NCBI GenBank assembly: GCA_964479625.1 | Contig: CAYZMS010000009.1 | Span: 1-64,000 of the forward strand | Origin: CAYZMS01 sp964479625 | GTDB lineage: Bacteria > Bacteroidota > Bacteroidia > Chitinophagales > Saprospiraceae | DNA: 64,000 nucleotides | Direction of reading: 5' to 3' | In this document: positions 52,117 through 61,979 of the stretch, one piece after another | Numbering within the stretch: the stretch's first letter is position 1 | Layout of the letters: each line of letters starts with the position of its first letter | Made by a program: the position numbers and the translations under genes | Notes under the pieces: generated by a model | What the model was told of the DNA's origin: nothing | The model's input: only the letters and a program-made list of their open reading frames with translations | Database searches by the model: none

Positions 52117-52419
52117 ATGATGAACTTGTCATTCGATTATTATCCAACGCGTTCCTATTTGGTGGTTGCCTATGAAGAGGGAACCATGACTCCCATTTGG
52201 CAGTCGGCCATAGGAGCTTATTGTATTGGTTATTCCTGTAGAAAGCGTCCAAGCTTTAAAGTTGAAGGGGATAAGGTTCGGCTTAGCTGGCCTAACCAGG
52301 GGCTGGTGCTGGATATTTTTACCGGCCAGGTATTAGATGCGCGCCGATTTATGTTCAGTGACCCTGCCAAAAGGCAAAGCGGCAAGATCACTCCAATAAA
52401 CTTTATTGGAGTGATTTGA
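52117..52419 (+). CDS. Small hypothetical protein
   Basis: 100 residues from the ATG at 52117, with an ATG directly after it as alternative. The body (SYLVVAYEEGTMTPIWQSAI, then CRKRPSFKVEGDKVRLSW and ARRFMFSD) looks like a beta-rich domain. Its last eight codons are formed by a perfect hairpin, so its 3' end has been shaped by, or coincides with, a structured RNA element. No family recognised. It could be a truncated remnant. Confidence 0.4.
   Translation: MMNLSFDYYPTRSYLVVAYEEGTMTPIWQSAIGAYCIGYSCRKRPSFKVEGDKVRLSWPNQGLVLDIFTGQVLDARRFMFSDPAKRQSGKITPINFIGVI
52387..52415. repeat. Hairpin overlapping the stop of the small gene
   Basis: ATCACTCCAATAAA and TTTATTGGAGTGAT are perfect 14-base arms separated by one base. 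It overlaps the end of the coding frame at 52419. Confidence 0.6.
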
Positions 52420-52467
52420 AAACCGGTAAAGGCGATTGGTGAAAAGTTGATCTGTAATAGAAAAAAA

Positions 52468-52506
52468 GGGGCAAAACCGGAAAAGAGGGTTTGCCCCTCT
52501 TTTTTA
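52468..52506 (+). terminator. Intrinsic terminator
   Basis: GGGGCAAA (52468-52475) pairs with TTTGCCCC (52490-52497), followed by TCTTTTTTA. The stem is preceded by seven A residues, so it may work in both directions. It ends the transcript from the acyltransferase/small-gene side. Confidence 0.8.
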
Positions 52507-52687
52507 TGAGCTTATCCACTATTTTTGTAAAGTTGGTTACTAAGGGGATTTATTTGTTAGGGCCGGTATTTGCGGTTCTTACTTTTATAGGGCAGAGAAA
52601 ATACAGATCAAACTTTTAGGCAGGCCGGTAGTTGGAAATGTTGATTCTGGCTAAAAGATAGCGGTCGAAAACTTACGGAACGCTTTT

Positions 52688-54175
52688 ATGGATAAGCAAA
52701 GCATAAGAAAAGAACTCCCTGAAAAGGGGATTCCCTTTGACCGGATCAGGGCCGCTATGGAGGACATGCGGGAGGGAGACGTTCGATGGAAAGAGGGAAG
52801 GACCTGGAGCATGATCTATTATCTCAATGAAGCGCATAATCAGCTGTTAAAGGAGGCTTACAGTCTGTTCTTAACGGAGAACTACCTCAATCCCTTTGCA
52901 TTCGGTAGCCTACAACGCATGGAAAAGGAGGTGCTGCAAATGGCAGCTGGTCTGTTTCACGGTGATGAAGCAGTGACCGGAACCATGACCTCAGGCGGTA
53001 CGGAAAGTATTTTATTGGCCGTTTATACCTATCGCGAACGGGCAGCAAAACTTTTCCCGAACATCAAACAGCCCGAATTCATCCTTCCTGTGACAGGCCA
53101 CCCGGCTTTCGAGAAGGCTGCTCATTTATTTAATATACGTATTCGAAAAGCACCGGTCGACCAGTACCTGCAAGCCGATCCCGAAGCTATTAGTCGTTTG
53201 ATCAATAAGAACACCATTTTCCTGGTGGCTTCGGCTCCCTCTTATCCTCATGGGGTATTGGATCCTGTAATCGAAATCGCCACCCTGGCGGAAAAGCACC
53301 AATTGCCTCTGCATGTCGATGCCTGTATTGGTGGCTATATGTTGCCCTGGGTAGAAAAACTGGGTTATCCCATCGAGGCCTGGGACTTTCGGGTACCGGG
53401 GGTGACCTCTATTTCGGCGGATGTCCATAAGTTTGGATATGCTGCAAAGGGGGCTAGTACGCTCCTGTATCGAAGCATGGATTTTCTGAAGTATCAATTT
53501 TACGTGGCTACGGAATGGCCCGGCGGTATTTATGCTTCCACAACCTTGCTGGGATCCCGCACCGGCGGGAGTATTGCTGCAGCCTGGACCGCACTGCAAA
53601 GCCTGGGACAGGAAGGCTACCTGACCATTGCCCGACAGTTAATGGAAGCTGCCCACCATTTATGGACCGCTCTGGAAGCATTGCCGGAAATTCAGGTCTT
53701 GGGCCGCCCCTGTATGAATATTGTCGCTTTTTCGACCGTAAATAATCAACCGGATATTTTTGTAGTGGCAGACCAATTGGAGACCGCAGGCTGGATGGTT
53801 GACCGGCAACAATTACCCAATTGCATTCACCTGACCGTCTTACCTCAAAATATGGATCAGGTAGATACATATCTTAAAGATCTTCGCACCTCCTTGGATT
53901 TTGCACTGGAACACCCGGCTGAAACCGCAAAAGGCAATGCGGCCCTGTATGGCTTGATGGCCCGCATTCCATTTCGAGGCATGGTAGCCAGAAATGTCCG
54001 TAAAATTTTTGAGCAAGCCTATTCGTTAACTCCCCAGAAGCAACTATCTGCCCATGAAGGCGATTCCAATTCCGGGGCCGCCACTTCCGAAACTCATGGT
54101 CCGACCTGGATGGGAAAGGCAAATCAACTATTAACTCAACTAGACTACCTGAAAAGAAAACTATTCGGGAGGTAA
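52688..54175 (+). CDS. PLP-dependent lyase, sphingosine-1-phosphate lyase/decarboxylase-like
   Basis: 495 residues. It is a group II decarboxylase-fold enzyme: TMTSGGTESILLAV (phosphate-cup), HVDACIGGYMLPWV (PLP-ring Asp/Ala), and the Schiff-base Lys in SADVHKFGYAAKG. GSRTGGSIAAAW and the overall length match sphingosine-1-phosphate lyases better than glutamate decarboxylases. Many Bacteroidota make sphingolipids, so degradation of phosphorylated sphingoid bases is plausible. The C-terminal 50 residues are low-complexity. The start is supported by good family-like sequence from MDKQSIRKEL. Confidence 0.87.
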   Translation: MDKQSIRKELPEKGIPFDRIRAAMEDMREGDVRWKEGRTWSMIYYLNEAHNQLLKEAYSLFLTENYLNPFAFGSLQRMEKEVLQMAAGLFHGDEAVTGTMTSGGTESILLAVYTYRERAAKLFPNIKQPEFILPVTGHPAFEKAAHLFNIRIRKAPVDQYLQADPEAISRLINKNTIFLVASAPSYPHGVLDPVIEIATLAEKHQLPLHVDACIGGYMLPWVEKLGYPIEAWDFRVPGVTSISADVHKFGYAAKGASTLLYRSMDFLKYQFYVATEWPGGIYASTTLLGSRTGGSIAAAWTALQSLGQEGYLTIARQLMEAAHHLWTALEALPEIQVLGRPCMNIVAFSTVNNQPDIFVVADQLETAGWMVDRQQLPNCIHLTVLPQNMDQVDTYLKDLRTSLDFALEHPAETAKGNAALYGLMARIPFRGMVARNVRKIFEQAYSLTPQKQLSAHEGDSNSGAATSETHGPTWMGKANQLLTQLDYLKRKLFGR

Positions 54176-54254
54176 GAGGCTGGTGAAATTTTATTTACCG
54201 GTCTTCCAGGAACCTTACGCTAATTTTTGCAAGAACTCTTATAATCAACTGCCC

Positions 54255-57200
54255 ATGGGTAGATTTTTCCTTATTTTATTATTGACCGTCCCGGCTTGCA
54301 GTTTTGCTGCAGAATACTACTGGGTGGGAGGAAGTGGCAATTGGTCTGACTTGAGTCATTGGGCAACTACCAGTGGAGGTAGCGTGCAATATCCGCAGGC
54401 TCCGAGTTCTGATGATAATGTCATCTTTGATGGTAACTCTTTCAGTGGACCCGGCCAAAGGGTGGTTATGGATAGTGAGATCGGCTTTTGCTTGTCCTTC
54501 ACCTGCACCGGCCTGGGGTTCGACCCTGTCTTTGAGTTGCCGGAGGGAAATAGTCTAAATGTTTTCGGAAACTTCCAACTGGAAGATGTCCTGACCGTTA
54601 TCGGGGAAGGGACCGTTCGTTTCCAAGGGAACGGGAGCAATGTTCTTATTGATGCCCGCTCCAAGACCATTGCCAAGGTATTGCTTTTCGAAAATGGAAA
54701 CGCAAACTGGACATTGGGCTCCGGCCTTTCCGTGGATAGCCTGATAGAGATCAGGTCAGGAAACCTGACCACCGGAGGGCAACCAGTTACCTCCGGGTAT
54801 TTTCACATTCGATCGGGAACAGATGCCATTAACCTGGATGGCAGCCTTATCACCCTCGACGGGACCTTTAGTAAAAATCGGGCTGATGAACAGGCTCCGG
54901 TCTTTACGCTCGAAAGTGGGGTGCAGCAGGAAGGGGCGGGAACGCATCTCTTATTGACTTCCATCAGACCAGGAATGTTGGTGAACGGTCTGGTTATTGA
55001 TAGTGTGAGTTTTACCAACTCCAATGGCAAGGGAATAGTCGAGACCAATGATTTTAATTCGGTACTGGACATTCAATACCTTGACCTTGGAGTAAGTGTG
55101 GAGCTCAATGCCCGGTTCAGGATCGATCAGTTGCGTTTAGCCCCAGGAAAAACTTATCGCTTAGCTGCGAATTATGAACATCAACTGAATGTATTGAACG
55201 CAGAAGGGACCTGTGAACAACCCATCCAGTTGTTAAGCACAGAACCCGGTAGCCCGGCTACTCTTACTGCCAATGGAGGCGCCATTTTGGGGCAGGGGGT
55301 CGTTTTGCGAGATATTCATGCACGGGGTTCTTCCAATTTCTTCATTGATCAGGGAGTGGACCTGGGGAATACCGATGGCTGGCAAATAAATAGCCGCAGC
55401 CCACAGACCCTTTACTGGGTAGGAGGAACAGGAAGTTGGCATGATGCGTCTAACTGGTCACAAATGAGCGGTGGCCCAGGGGGGAGTTGTATTCCATCGG
55501 GTATTGATGATGTGGTGTTCGACCAAAACTCGTTTAGCGGAGGAGCGGATACCGTCACCATTATTGCCGAAGATGCCTTTTGCAACAGTATGCGATGGAC
55601 CAACCCCCTGGGGGCGCCCGTCCTGGCGATGCCAGATCCTTTGCAAATAAACCTCTTTGGCTCTTTGCAACTCACTCCAAATATAGAACTGGCTACTCCT
55701 GGCTTATGGCGTTTTACTTCTAACCTTTCCGGGAATACGATCCAAACGGAGGGGCGAAGATTTGAAGACGTGGTTTTTGCAGGAGGAGGAGCATGGAGCC
55801 TGTTGGATTCCCTCATTTCCGAAGAAACGGTCACCTTACTCCAGGGTACACTGGATATCTCCGGGCAATATATGAAGGCCAACCGGATCAATGTATGGGG
55901 AACGGCCACCTGGATACTGGAGAATGCCCTGGTGCATGTGCTGCCTGGTGGGCGATGGTATCCCTTGCTGGAGATGGATAGAAACGGCATTCAGGTGCGA
56001 GCAGATGGCTCCCTGATCGAATTCGATTACGGGACGTTTACCGCAGATGATAGCGATGGCAATACGGCTGAAGAGCTGCGTCTGCATAAGGTGAGATTCC
56101 TGGATGAAGGGTCTCTGTTCCGGTCCTTCCAGGGGTTCTCTTATATAGATACTCTGGAAATCGGGCGGCTGGCTTGGGTTTGGGATGGGCTCCAGGTAGG
56201 AACCCTTCAACTGGGGCCAGGTGCCGAAACCATCATCAACAATGGAGATTCCCTGATATTGGATAGATTGGAATCCGGGAATGACTGTAATTTCCCCTCA
56301 ATGATAAGGTCGCGGGTTAATGGGCTTAGTGCTTTTATTGAATTTCGGGAAGATATAACCACCGATCTCATTTCCTTTGCGGATATCGTTAATACCGGAG
56401 CCGGTAAAGTAAGGGCTCGCCAGGGTGCCGACCTTGGGGGGAATACCGGAATTGACTTTTTATTTTCCCCAGGCCGGAGTTTGTACTGGGTAAATGAAGG
56501 CGGGGATTGGAATGAACCCAACCATTGGTCTTTAAGCAGTGGTGGATCTGGTGGAGAATGCCCGCCAGGACCAAATGACAAGGTGTTCTTTGATGCCAAT
56601 TCTTTTTCCGGACCAGGACAAACGGTTTTCTCTTCTATCGATCAGGGCTTTTGCCGGGACATGCAATGGGAACCGGGCGTGCAGCCAGCAATTAATTTCA
56701 ATCTTTACCGGCTGGGAGCTTTTGGTTCCGTCCAATTTAACCCCGAGATGAACCTGTCCATGTCCTACCTCTATTTACAGTCAGATGACCCCGGACAGCT
56801 ATATGCCTCTGGTAATCAGCGCCCCTTTTCCCTTGTTATAAATGGGGAGGAATACCAGTTTCAGGATACGGTAAAGGCGTTTTCCATCATTCACCAGGCG
56901 GGTACCGTGAAAGCCGGAGCATCCGTGGTGGAGATCCAGGATTACGAAAATGTTGAAGATCTTAGCACTATGCTGCAAATGGACAGTTCTTCCTGGTTAA
57001 TAAGCGGGCAGGGAAGTTTCGGAAGGGTTTGGGAAAATTTCGGACTTGGCAAACAGCTGATCGGAGGAAGTTCGCAGGTTGAATTTACAGATCCTTTTGC
57101 CAATATTTACACGGATTCCGAACTACAATTTAACCGGGTACTGTTTTCTGCTTCAACGGGCGAGAGCCTGGTCTTTTCGAATTATTCGGGTGCGACAGGA

Positions 57201-59966
57201 CCCAAATTCAATCAGCTGGAATTTAGGAATAGTGCCTACCTAAATGGCTCCTGGGAAGCAGATAGCCTGATCTTTACTGCAGGAAAATCTTATCGGCTGG
57301 CGAATAATTTTGACAAGATAGCTGGCCGGGTCAATGAATATTGGCGGTGTTTAGGAAATAATTGTGTGCCCATACAATTGCGGTCAGATCGGGAAGGCAG
57401 CCAGAGCCTCGTGATCACCGAAGGAGCAGAAGTAAGAGTTGACTTTGTGGTGATGCAGGATCAACGAGTGGAAAGTGACCGGACCGTTTTTGCCGGTTTG
57501 CGCAGTACGGATGCCGGGAATAATACGAACTGGGTCTTTGATACACCGGAGGATCTTATTGAAGATGGCTTCCTGGGGAATGACCAGGTATTGTGCTCGG
57601 GAATGCCGGTGGAGCTGGACGCCAGGAACTTCAATCCGGGCGAAAGTTACCGCTGGCAGGACGGTAGTACGGAACCCTTTTTTACTGCGGATCAGGCCGG
57701 TTTTTACTGGGCAGATGTCACCTTCGGTGATAACTGTAGTATCAGGGATTCGGTGCAAGTTTTGGCAGCAACTGAATTTACTTCCGGCCTGCCCGGGGAT
57801 ACCGTTCTTTGTGCCGGAGATACGCTCACCCTGGAGGCAAGCGCCACACCTCTGGCCGGTTTAAAGGTGGTCTGGCAGGATAGTTCCACTGCCACCACTT
57901 TTACCGTTACGGAACCGGGCACCTACAAGGTAGTGCTCGAGTTGGAAGGTTGTACCACAGCGGATAGTGTGGAAATCCGTTACCAGGATCCTCCATTGAT
58001 CGAATTGGGAAATGATACCCTCTTGTGCCTGGGGGACAGTTTATTGTTGAGCGTACCTGCTGACTCTGCCAGTTTCACCTGGCAGGATGGAACCACTGGC
58101 CCTGATTATTTGGTAACACTTCAGGGAGTATACACCCTAAGGGCAGCGTATGGGACATGTGCCAGCCAGGATTCGGTCAGGGTAGATTATTACGCGCCTA
58201 TTGAGCCAGATCTCGGGCCGGATACCGCCTTTTGCGAGCAGGGAAGCCTGCTACTTGATCCCGGAGTATCTGCTGAAAGTTGGCTTTGGTCAGATGGTAG
58301 TACTGGAAGTACTCTTCTGGCTAACTCTCCAGGTGCATATTGGGTAGAAACTACGGTTAACCGGAATTGTAAAGAGCGCGACTCCCTGCAACTTGGCGAA
58401 AGACCCATTCCCCGCTTTGAATTTGGAGCAGATACTATCTTGTGTGAGGGAGAGGCCGTTGACCTGGACCCCGGCTTGAGTGGCTTGACCTACCTGTGGG
58501 AAGATGGGAGTTCTGCTATTCCCCGGACCGTAAGCCAGAATGGGGTTTACCGACTGACGGTTAGTGATAACGGTTGCAGTTATTCCGATACTATTCGGGT
58601 CGGATATGTCATTTTCCCGGAAAACATTCTCGGCGCAGACCGTTCAGCTTGTGAGGGGGAGCGCATTCGACTGGATGCCACCTTTGGTATGAACACAGCC
58701 TACGAATGGCAGGACGGTTCGACCAATTCCATTTTGGAAACGGATCAAACCGGGCTGTACAGTGTTGTTTTACGAGACGGCCGGTGTATGGAATCGGATT
58801 CGGTGAACTTGACCTTCAACCTCAGTCCGACATTCGACCTTGGAAACGATACCTTGCTTTGTGAGGGAGAGGTGTTTACCTTAAACCCTGCTTTACCCGT
58901 AGGAGCAAACTTTATGTGGTCGGATGGCAGCACTGAAATACCGCGTACTTTTCCGGAAAGAGAAGAGGCTGAGATTTGGTTGAGGGCAGAGTCTTTCGGG
59001 TGCATTTATGTCGACAGCCTTCAATACCGCTACGTCCTTTTTCCGGAGGACCTGCTGGGCCCTGACTTTACCTCCTGTGAAGGAAATGTAGAACTGCTGG
59101 AAGCTACCAATGTGGAAGGAGCGACATATGTTTGGCAGGACGGCAGCACGGGTAATACTTTCCAGGCAGAAACAACGGGTACTTATGCTGTTTCCGCGAC
59201 CGTTGGCCGGTGTTTTACGGAGGATGAGATCGATCTTGTGTTTAACCCTTTGCCTCGGTTTGAACTTGGTACCGATACCAACCTTTGTGAAGGGCAGACC
59301 GTTTTGTTGTCCATTTCAGCCCAGGCAGATAGTTATGTTTGGAATGATGGCCTCACAGCAAGTAGCAGAGAGGTATCCCTTACCGGTAATTACGAAGCAA
59401 CGGCGGAAGCTGCTGGCTGTACCTTCTCTGATGCCATTGCAGTGAATGTTCAGTCTCCCCCTGTTTTCGACCTTGGCCCAGATACCATACTTTGTGAAGG
59501 AACCACCTATCCGCTAACCTTAATGGTTCCGGTTTCAGCTATGGTTAGCTGGCAGGATGGCCAAAGCGGTATTCAGTATCTGGTTCAGGAAGCAGGTGAA
59601 TATGCGGTAACAGTAACGCTCGGCGGGTGCACCGAAACTGTTCGGGTTTCCATTGATTACCGTACTTGCCAGAGGTTCGAACTCTATGCACCTAATGCAT
59701 TTTCTCCAAATGGGGATGGGGTTAATGATCAGTTTCTTCCCCAGTTTTCGACCAGCGTTCAGGTATTGAACTACCATTTGCAGGTGTATGATCGTTGGGG
59801 AAACCTATTTTTTGAAAGTACCGACCCTACTCAAGGCTGGGATGGGGTAATTCGGGGAGAGGAAGCTCCACAGGGGGCTTATATTTACCTGGTAGAGTTG
59901 GAATATATGGATGATTTCAAGCAGGATCGCGAATTGATTTCCGGTGATCTATTGTTAATTCGGTAA
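54255..59966 (+). CDS. Giant secreted T9SS-type-B protein with tandem Ig-like repeats
   Basis: 1903 residues from the ATG at 54255 (MGRFFLILLLTVPACSFA), a clean signal peptide; a GTG 24 codons upstream is in frame but would bury it. Three related N-terminal modules begin YYWVGGSGNWSDLSHW, LYWVGGTGSWHDASNW and LYWVNEGGDWNEPNHW, each with a DDxVFxxNSFSG motif. Ten tandem repeats of about 65-75 residues follow (about 57575-59660), each with a pattern LCxG...WxDGST...GxYxV...C...DS. The C-terminus (APNAFSPNGDGVNDQF ... YDRWGNLFF ... GWDG ... PQGAYIYLVEL) is the T9SS type B sorting/gliding-motility domain. It is probably surface-attached or released; adhesion or matrix contact is inferred. Confidence 0.95.
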   Translation: MGRFFLILLLTVPACSFAAEYYWVGGSGNWSDLSHWATTSGGSVQYPQAPSSDDNVIFDGNSFSGPGQRVVMDSEIGFCLSFTCTGLGFDPVFELPEGNSLNVFGNFQLEDVLTVIGEGTVRFQGNGSNVLIDARSKTIAKVLLFENGNANWTLGSGLSVDSLIEIRSGNLTTGGQPVTSGYFHIRSGTDAINLDGSLITLDGTFSKNRADEQAPVFTLESGVQQEGAGTHLLLTSIRPGMLVNGLVIDSVSFTNSNGKGIVETNDFNSVLDIQYLDLGVSVELNARFRIDQLRLAPGKTYRLAANYEHQLNVLNAEGTCEQPIQLLSTEPGSPATLTANGGAILGQGVVLRDIHARGSSNFFIDQGVDLGNTDGWQINSRSPQTLYWVGGTGSWHDASNWSQMSGGPGGSCIPSGIDDVVFDQNSFSGGADTVTIIAEDAFCNSMRWTNPLGAPVLAMPDPLQINLFGSLQLTPNIELATPGLWRFTSNLSGNTIQTEGRRFEDVVFAGGGAWSLLDSLISEETVTLLQGTLDISGQYMKANRINVWGTATWILENALVHVLPGGRWYPLLEMDRNGIQVRADGSLIEFDYGTFTADDSDGNTAEELRLHKVRFLDEGSLFRSFQGFSYIDTLEIGRLAWVWDGLQVGTLQLGPGAETIINNGDSLILDRLESGNDCNFPSMIRSRVNGLSAFIEFREDITTDLISFADIVNTGAGKVRARQGADLGGNTGIDFLFSPGRSLYWVNEGGDWNEPNHWSLSSGGSGGECPPGPNDKVFFDANSFSGPGQTVFSSIDQGFCRDMQWEPGVQPAINFNLYRLGAFGSVQFNPEMNLSMSYLYLQSDDPGQLYASGNQRPFSLVINGEEYQFQDTVKAFSIIHQAGTVKAGASVVEIQDYENVEDLSTMLQMDSSSWLISGQGSFGRVWENFGLGKQLIGGSSQVEFTDPFANIYTDSELQFNRVLFSASTGESLVFSNYSGATGPKFNQLEFRNSAYLNGSWEADSLIFTAGKSYRLANNFDKIAGRVNEYWRCLGNNCVPIQLRSDREGSQSLVITEGAEVRVDFVVMQDQRVESDRTVFAGLRSTDAGNNTNWVFDTPEDLIEDGFLGNDQVLCSGMPVELDARNFNPGESYRWQDGSTEPFFTADQAGFYWADVTFGDNCSIRDSVQVLAATEFTSGLPGDTVLCAGDTLTLEASATPLAGLKVVWQDSSTATTFTVTEPGTYKVVLELEGCTTADSVEIRYQDPPLIELGNDTLLCLGDSLLLSVPADSASFTWQDGTTGPDYLVTLQGVYTLRAAYGTCASQDSVRVDYYAPIEPDLGPDTAFCEQGSLLLDPGVSAESWLWSDGSTGSTLLANSPGAYWVETTVNRNCKERDSLQLGERPIPRFEFGADTILCEGEAVDLDPGLSGLTYLWEDGSSAIPRTVSQNGVYRLTVSDNGCSYSDTIRVGYVIFPENILGADRSACEGERIRLDATFGMNTAYEWQDGSTNSILETDQTGLYSVVLRDGRCMESDSVNLTFNLSPTFDLGNDTLLCEGEVFTLNPALPVGANFMWSDGSTEIPRTFPEREEAEIWLRAESFGCIYVDSLQYRYVLFPEDLLGPDFTSCEGNVELLEATNVEGATYVWQDGSTGNTFQAETTGTYAVSATVGRCFTEDEIDLVFNPLPRFELGTDTNLCEGQTVLLSISAQADSYVWNDGLTASSREVSLTGNYEATAEAAGCTFSDAIAVNVQSPPVFDLGPDTILCEGTTYPLTLMVPVSAMVSWQDGQSGIQYLVQEAGEYAVTVTLGGCTETVRVSIDYRTCQRFELYAPNAFSPNGDGVNDQFLPQFSTSVQVLNYHLQVYDRWGNLFFESTDPTQGWDGVIRGEEAPQGAYIYLVELEYMDDFKQDRELISGDLLLIR

Positions 59967-59973
59967 AAGCTAT

Positions 59974-60366
59974 CTATTGCTCATTTTGCTTCCCGCATGA
60001 TTCAATAACAATGTCGATGCGGTTAGACTTGTACGCCTTAAAAGCCTCCAGGGTGAACTTATTTATGTATTCTACCACCACCCAAATTTGATACTCCCCG
60101 GACCAGGGAGTGTGGATAGGGCGATAGGGAAGGGGAGTGTTCCATCGTTTGGTTCCCTTCTCATGTACTGCGTACCAGGTATAGGTCATACCGGCTCCTT
60201 CCGGCAGGCGGAAAGGCGGATCAGAGGTGATCTCAACGTAGGCAAAACTATTTTCAGCATATCCAGCACAGGGGGGAATGGAGTCATAAAAGGCTATCTG
60301 CACCTTTTGTGACCAGGCTAACAGGGGTAGACCTAACAGCATCACTGTCAGTATCAGTTTTCTCAT
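59974..60366 (-). CDS. Small secreted protein of unknown function
   Basis: 130 residues with a signal peptide (MRKLILTVMLLGLPLLAWSQ). The mature part (about 110 residues) is beta-rich, has two Cys (PPCAGY near the start, ESCGKQ near the end) and contains TYTWYAVHEKG and EYQIWVVVEYINKF, suggesting an Ig-like or PKD-like sandwich. It converges on the giant T9SS gene with only seven bases between the stops. Confidence 0.7.
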   Translation of the reverse strand: MRKLILTVMLLGLPLLAWSQKVQIAFYDSIPPCAGYAENSFAYVEITSDPPFRLPEGAGMTYTWYAVHEKGTKRWNTPLPYRPIHTPWSGEYQIWVVVEYINKFTLEAFKAYKSNRIDIVIESCGKQNEQ

Positions 60367-60706
60367 AGTATTTTCAATTATCCGGAGGCTTAAAAATTAT
60401 CCTTCCGGTCTATTCATGGGATATTGGCTAGCCTTATCTTGATATTCTGATACCAGTTATGGAAAGAACCAAACCAAAAATCGGTAAAAGACCTTAATTC
60501 GAAAAACGAAGTGAAAAAAATCTGAAAAGGTCTTGGCCCTATCTTTATAAGTACAAAGATGCCCAAATTTTTGATTAAAATCAAGTGTGTTGTTGAAGGA
60601 AAGGAAGCCTGGGGTGGGTCAGCGGTTTTAATAATTGAGCAACTGGTAAATAAAAAGCCGCTGGCGAATCCACCAGCGGCTTTTTTTAGTCAGATAAATA
60701 GATAAT
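60367..60706. other. Intergenic region with a terminator
   Basis: Between two minus-strand genes. It holds the strong hairpin at 60657-60680 that ends the barrel-protein transcript, and presumably the promoter of the small secreted gene. Otherwise nothing recognised. Confidence 0.6.
60657..60680 (-). terminator. Intrinsic terminator, bidirectional
   Basis: GCCGCTGG (60657-60664) pairs with CCAGCGGC (60673-60680). On the minus strand it is followed by AAAAA's complement, a run of T, and on the plus strand by seven T. It lies 27 bases past the stop of the barrel gene at 60707. Confidence 0.85.
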
Positions 60707-61210
60707 TTACTCAAATCGAACGAAGACGCCGCCCTGGAGTACCAACTGATCAAATCCTCCAATGGTATATTTTACTTCGGCGAAAGGGCTAATACCCCCT
60801 TCGGAGCCAAATTCAATACCACCACCCAGGTTGATACCTAATTCGCTATCGGACTCGTCGTCGACTCCCGCGAGATCCGTTGAAACGGTTACACTATCCC
60901 AGGATAAACCACCTAGCGCATATACGTTTAGGTTGGTATCATCGATAATCATATAATTTGCTTCTCCAGCCAGGCTGAAGCCGGTACTTTTAATTTCTAT
61001 ACCAGCAATATCAAGATTGTCAGAGAAGTAAAAAATAGGAGTAAGATTCACTCTGAACTTTTCTGTTAAATTGAATCCACCTCTTACAAAGAGACCTAAT
61101 TGGTCCACTTCCGTACCGTAAGCCAAACCACCGCCTAAGCTCAATTGGCTATACCCGGACACACTGAAGAAAAGGCCTAAAGCCAGGATAAGGGTAAATT
61201 TAAGTTTCAT
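60707..61210 (-). CDS. Small outer-membrane beta-barrel protein, paralog A
   Basis: 167 residues from the ATG at 61210 (MKLKFTLILALGLFFSVSGYSQ). About eight amphipathic strands, a conserved GINLGGGIEF turn and a C-terminal strand ending in Phe-Glu (GGVFVRFE) fit an eight-stranded outer-membrane barrel of the OmpA/OmpW-size class. It sits 19 bases after the stop of a paralog, so they form a tandem pair in one operon. Confidence 0.8.
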   Translation of the reverse strand: MKLKFTLILALGLFFSVSGYSQLSLGGGLAYGTEVDQLGLFVRGGFNLTEKFRVNLTPIFYFSDNLDIAGIEIKSTGFSLAGEANYMIIDDTNLNVYALGGLSWDSVTVSTDLAGVDDESDSELGINLGGGIEFGSEGGISPFAEVKYTIGGFDQLVLQGGVFVRFE

Positions 61211-61229
61211 AAGTTTTAAAATTTGAAGG

Positions 61230-61694
61230 TTAAAGCGGGAAAACCACCCCAAGTTTCAGGGCAAAGTCTTCATATCCGCCAATATCTAATTTGATTTCGC
61301 CAAAGGGATGAACGGAGTCGTTGAGAAAGTAACGAAAGCCACCGCCCAGGTTGATGCCGAACTCCGTATCATTAAAATCATCGAGGAATAGATCATCATC
61401 GTAAGATAAGAACCCAATGTTGATCCCACCAAGGGCATATGCCTCAAAGTCGGTTTCTTCCAGGAAGGTGTAATGGGCATCTAAATCCAGAACGCTGATG
61501 TTAATGAGATCATCAAAATAAAAAGTAAAAGTACCAGCAGCACGCCAGGTTTCATCAATTTCATATTCTGCCCGGCCGAAAAGCCCGATATCATCGCTGA
61601 TAGCCAAACCGGCTCCCAGGTTGAACTGAGCCTGAACCCCCTGTGCCAGGAAAATCAGACAGCCTACGGTAAAGAGTGTTTTTAAGGTTTTCAT
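61230..61694 (-). CDS. Small outer-membrane beta-barrel protein, paralog B
   Basis: 154 residues with a signal peptide ending VQAQ. It matches paralog A in strand order: FNLGAGLAISDDIGLFGRAE, the shared FGINLGGGFRY turn, HPFGEIKLDIGGYEDFALKL, and a C-terminal ending in Pro-Leu. It is the first gene of the pair. The 285-base region between it and the CHAT gene holds the divergent promoters. Confidence 0.8.
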   Translation of the reverse strand: MKTLKTLFTVGCLIFLAQGVQAQFNLGAGLAISDDIGLFGRAEYEIDETWRAAGTFTFYFDDLINISVLDLDAHYTFLEETDFEAYALGGINIGFLSYDDDLFLDDFNDTEFGINLGGGFRYFLNDSVHPFGEIKLDIGGYEDFALKLGVVFPL

Positions 61695-61979
61695 AGGTAT
61701 AAGAAATTGTTTGGTGTCCTTATAAAAGTTGATTAGCAGAGATAAGAAGGTGATCCAGCAGTGATTTAGAGTAGTTGCCTTAGAACTGCGTGCTTTGTCG
61801 GTTGAGCACTTCTTTGTTTTTCATGGTGAAACTTCGTCCACCTCTTTTTGTAAACAGTTCCTTAGGTAAAAGTAGTACAATTTTCGATTTGCCAAAAGTT
61901 TGCCGAAGAATTTTAGGGGACAAATGAACTGATAAACTTTTTCTATATTTATCTGTCCAAAAGCCGTAAACCCACATGC

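Noticed and set aside
57575..59660. CRISPR-like or DNA tandem repeat
   Set aside because: The periodicity is at protein level (WxDGST motif); the DNA repeats are diverged and lie inside one coding frame.
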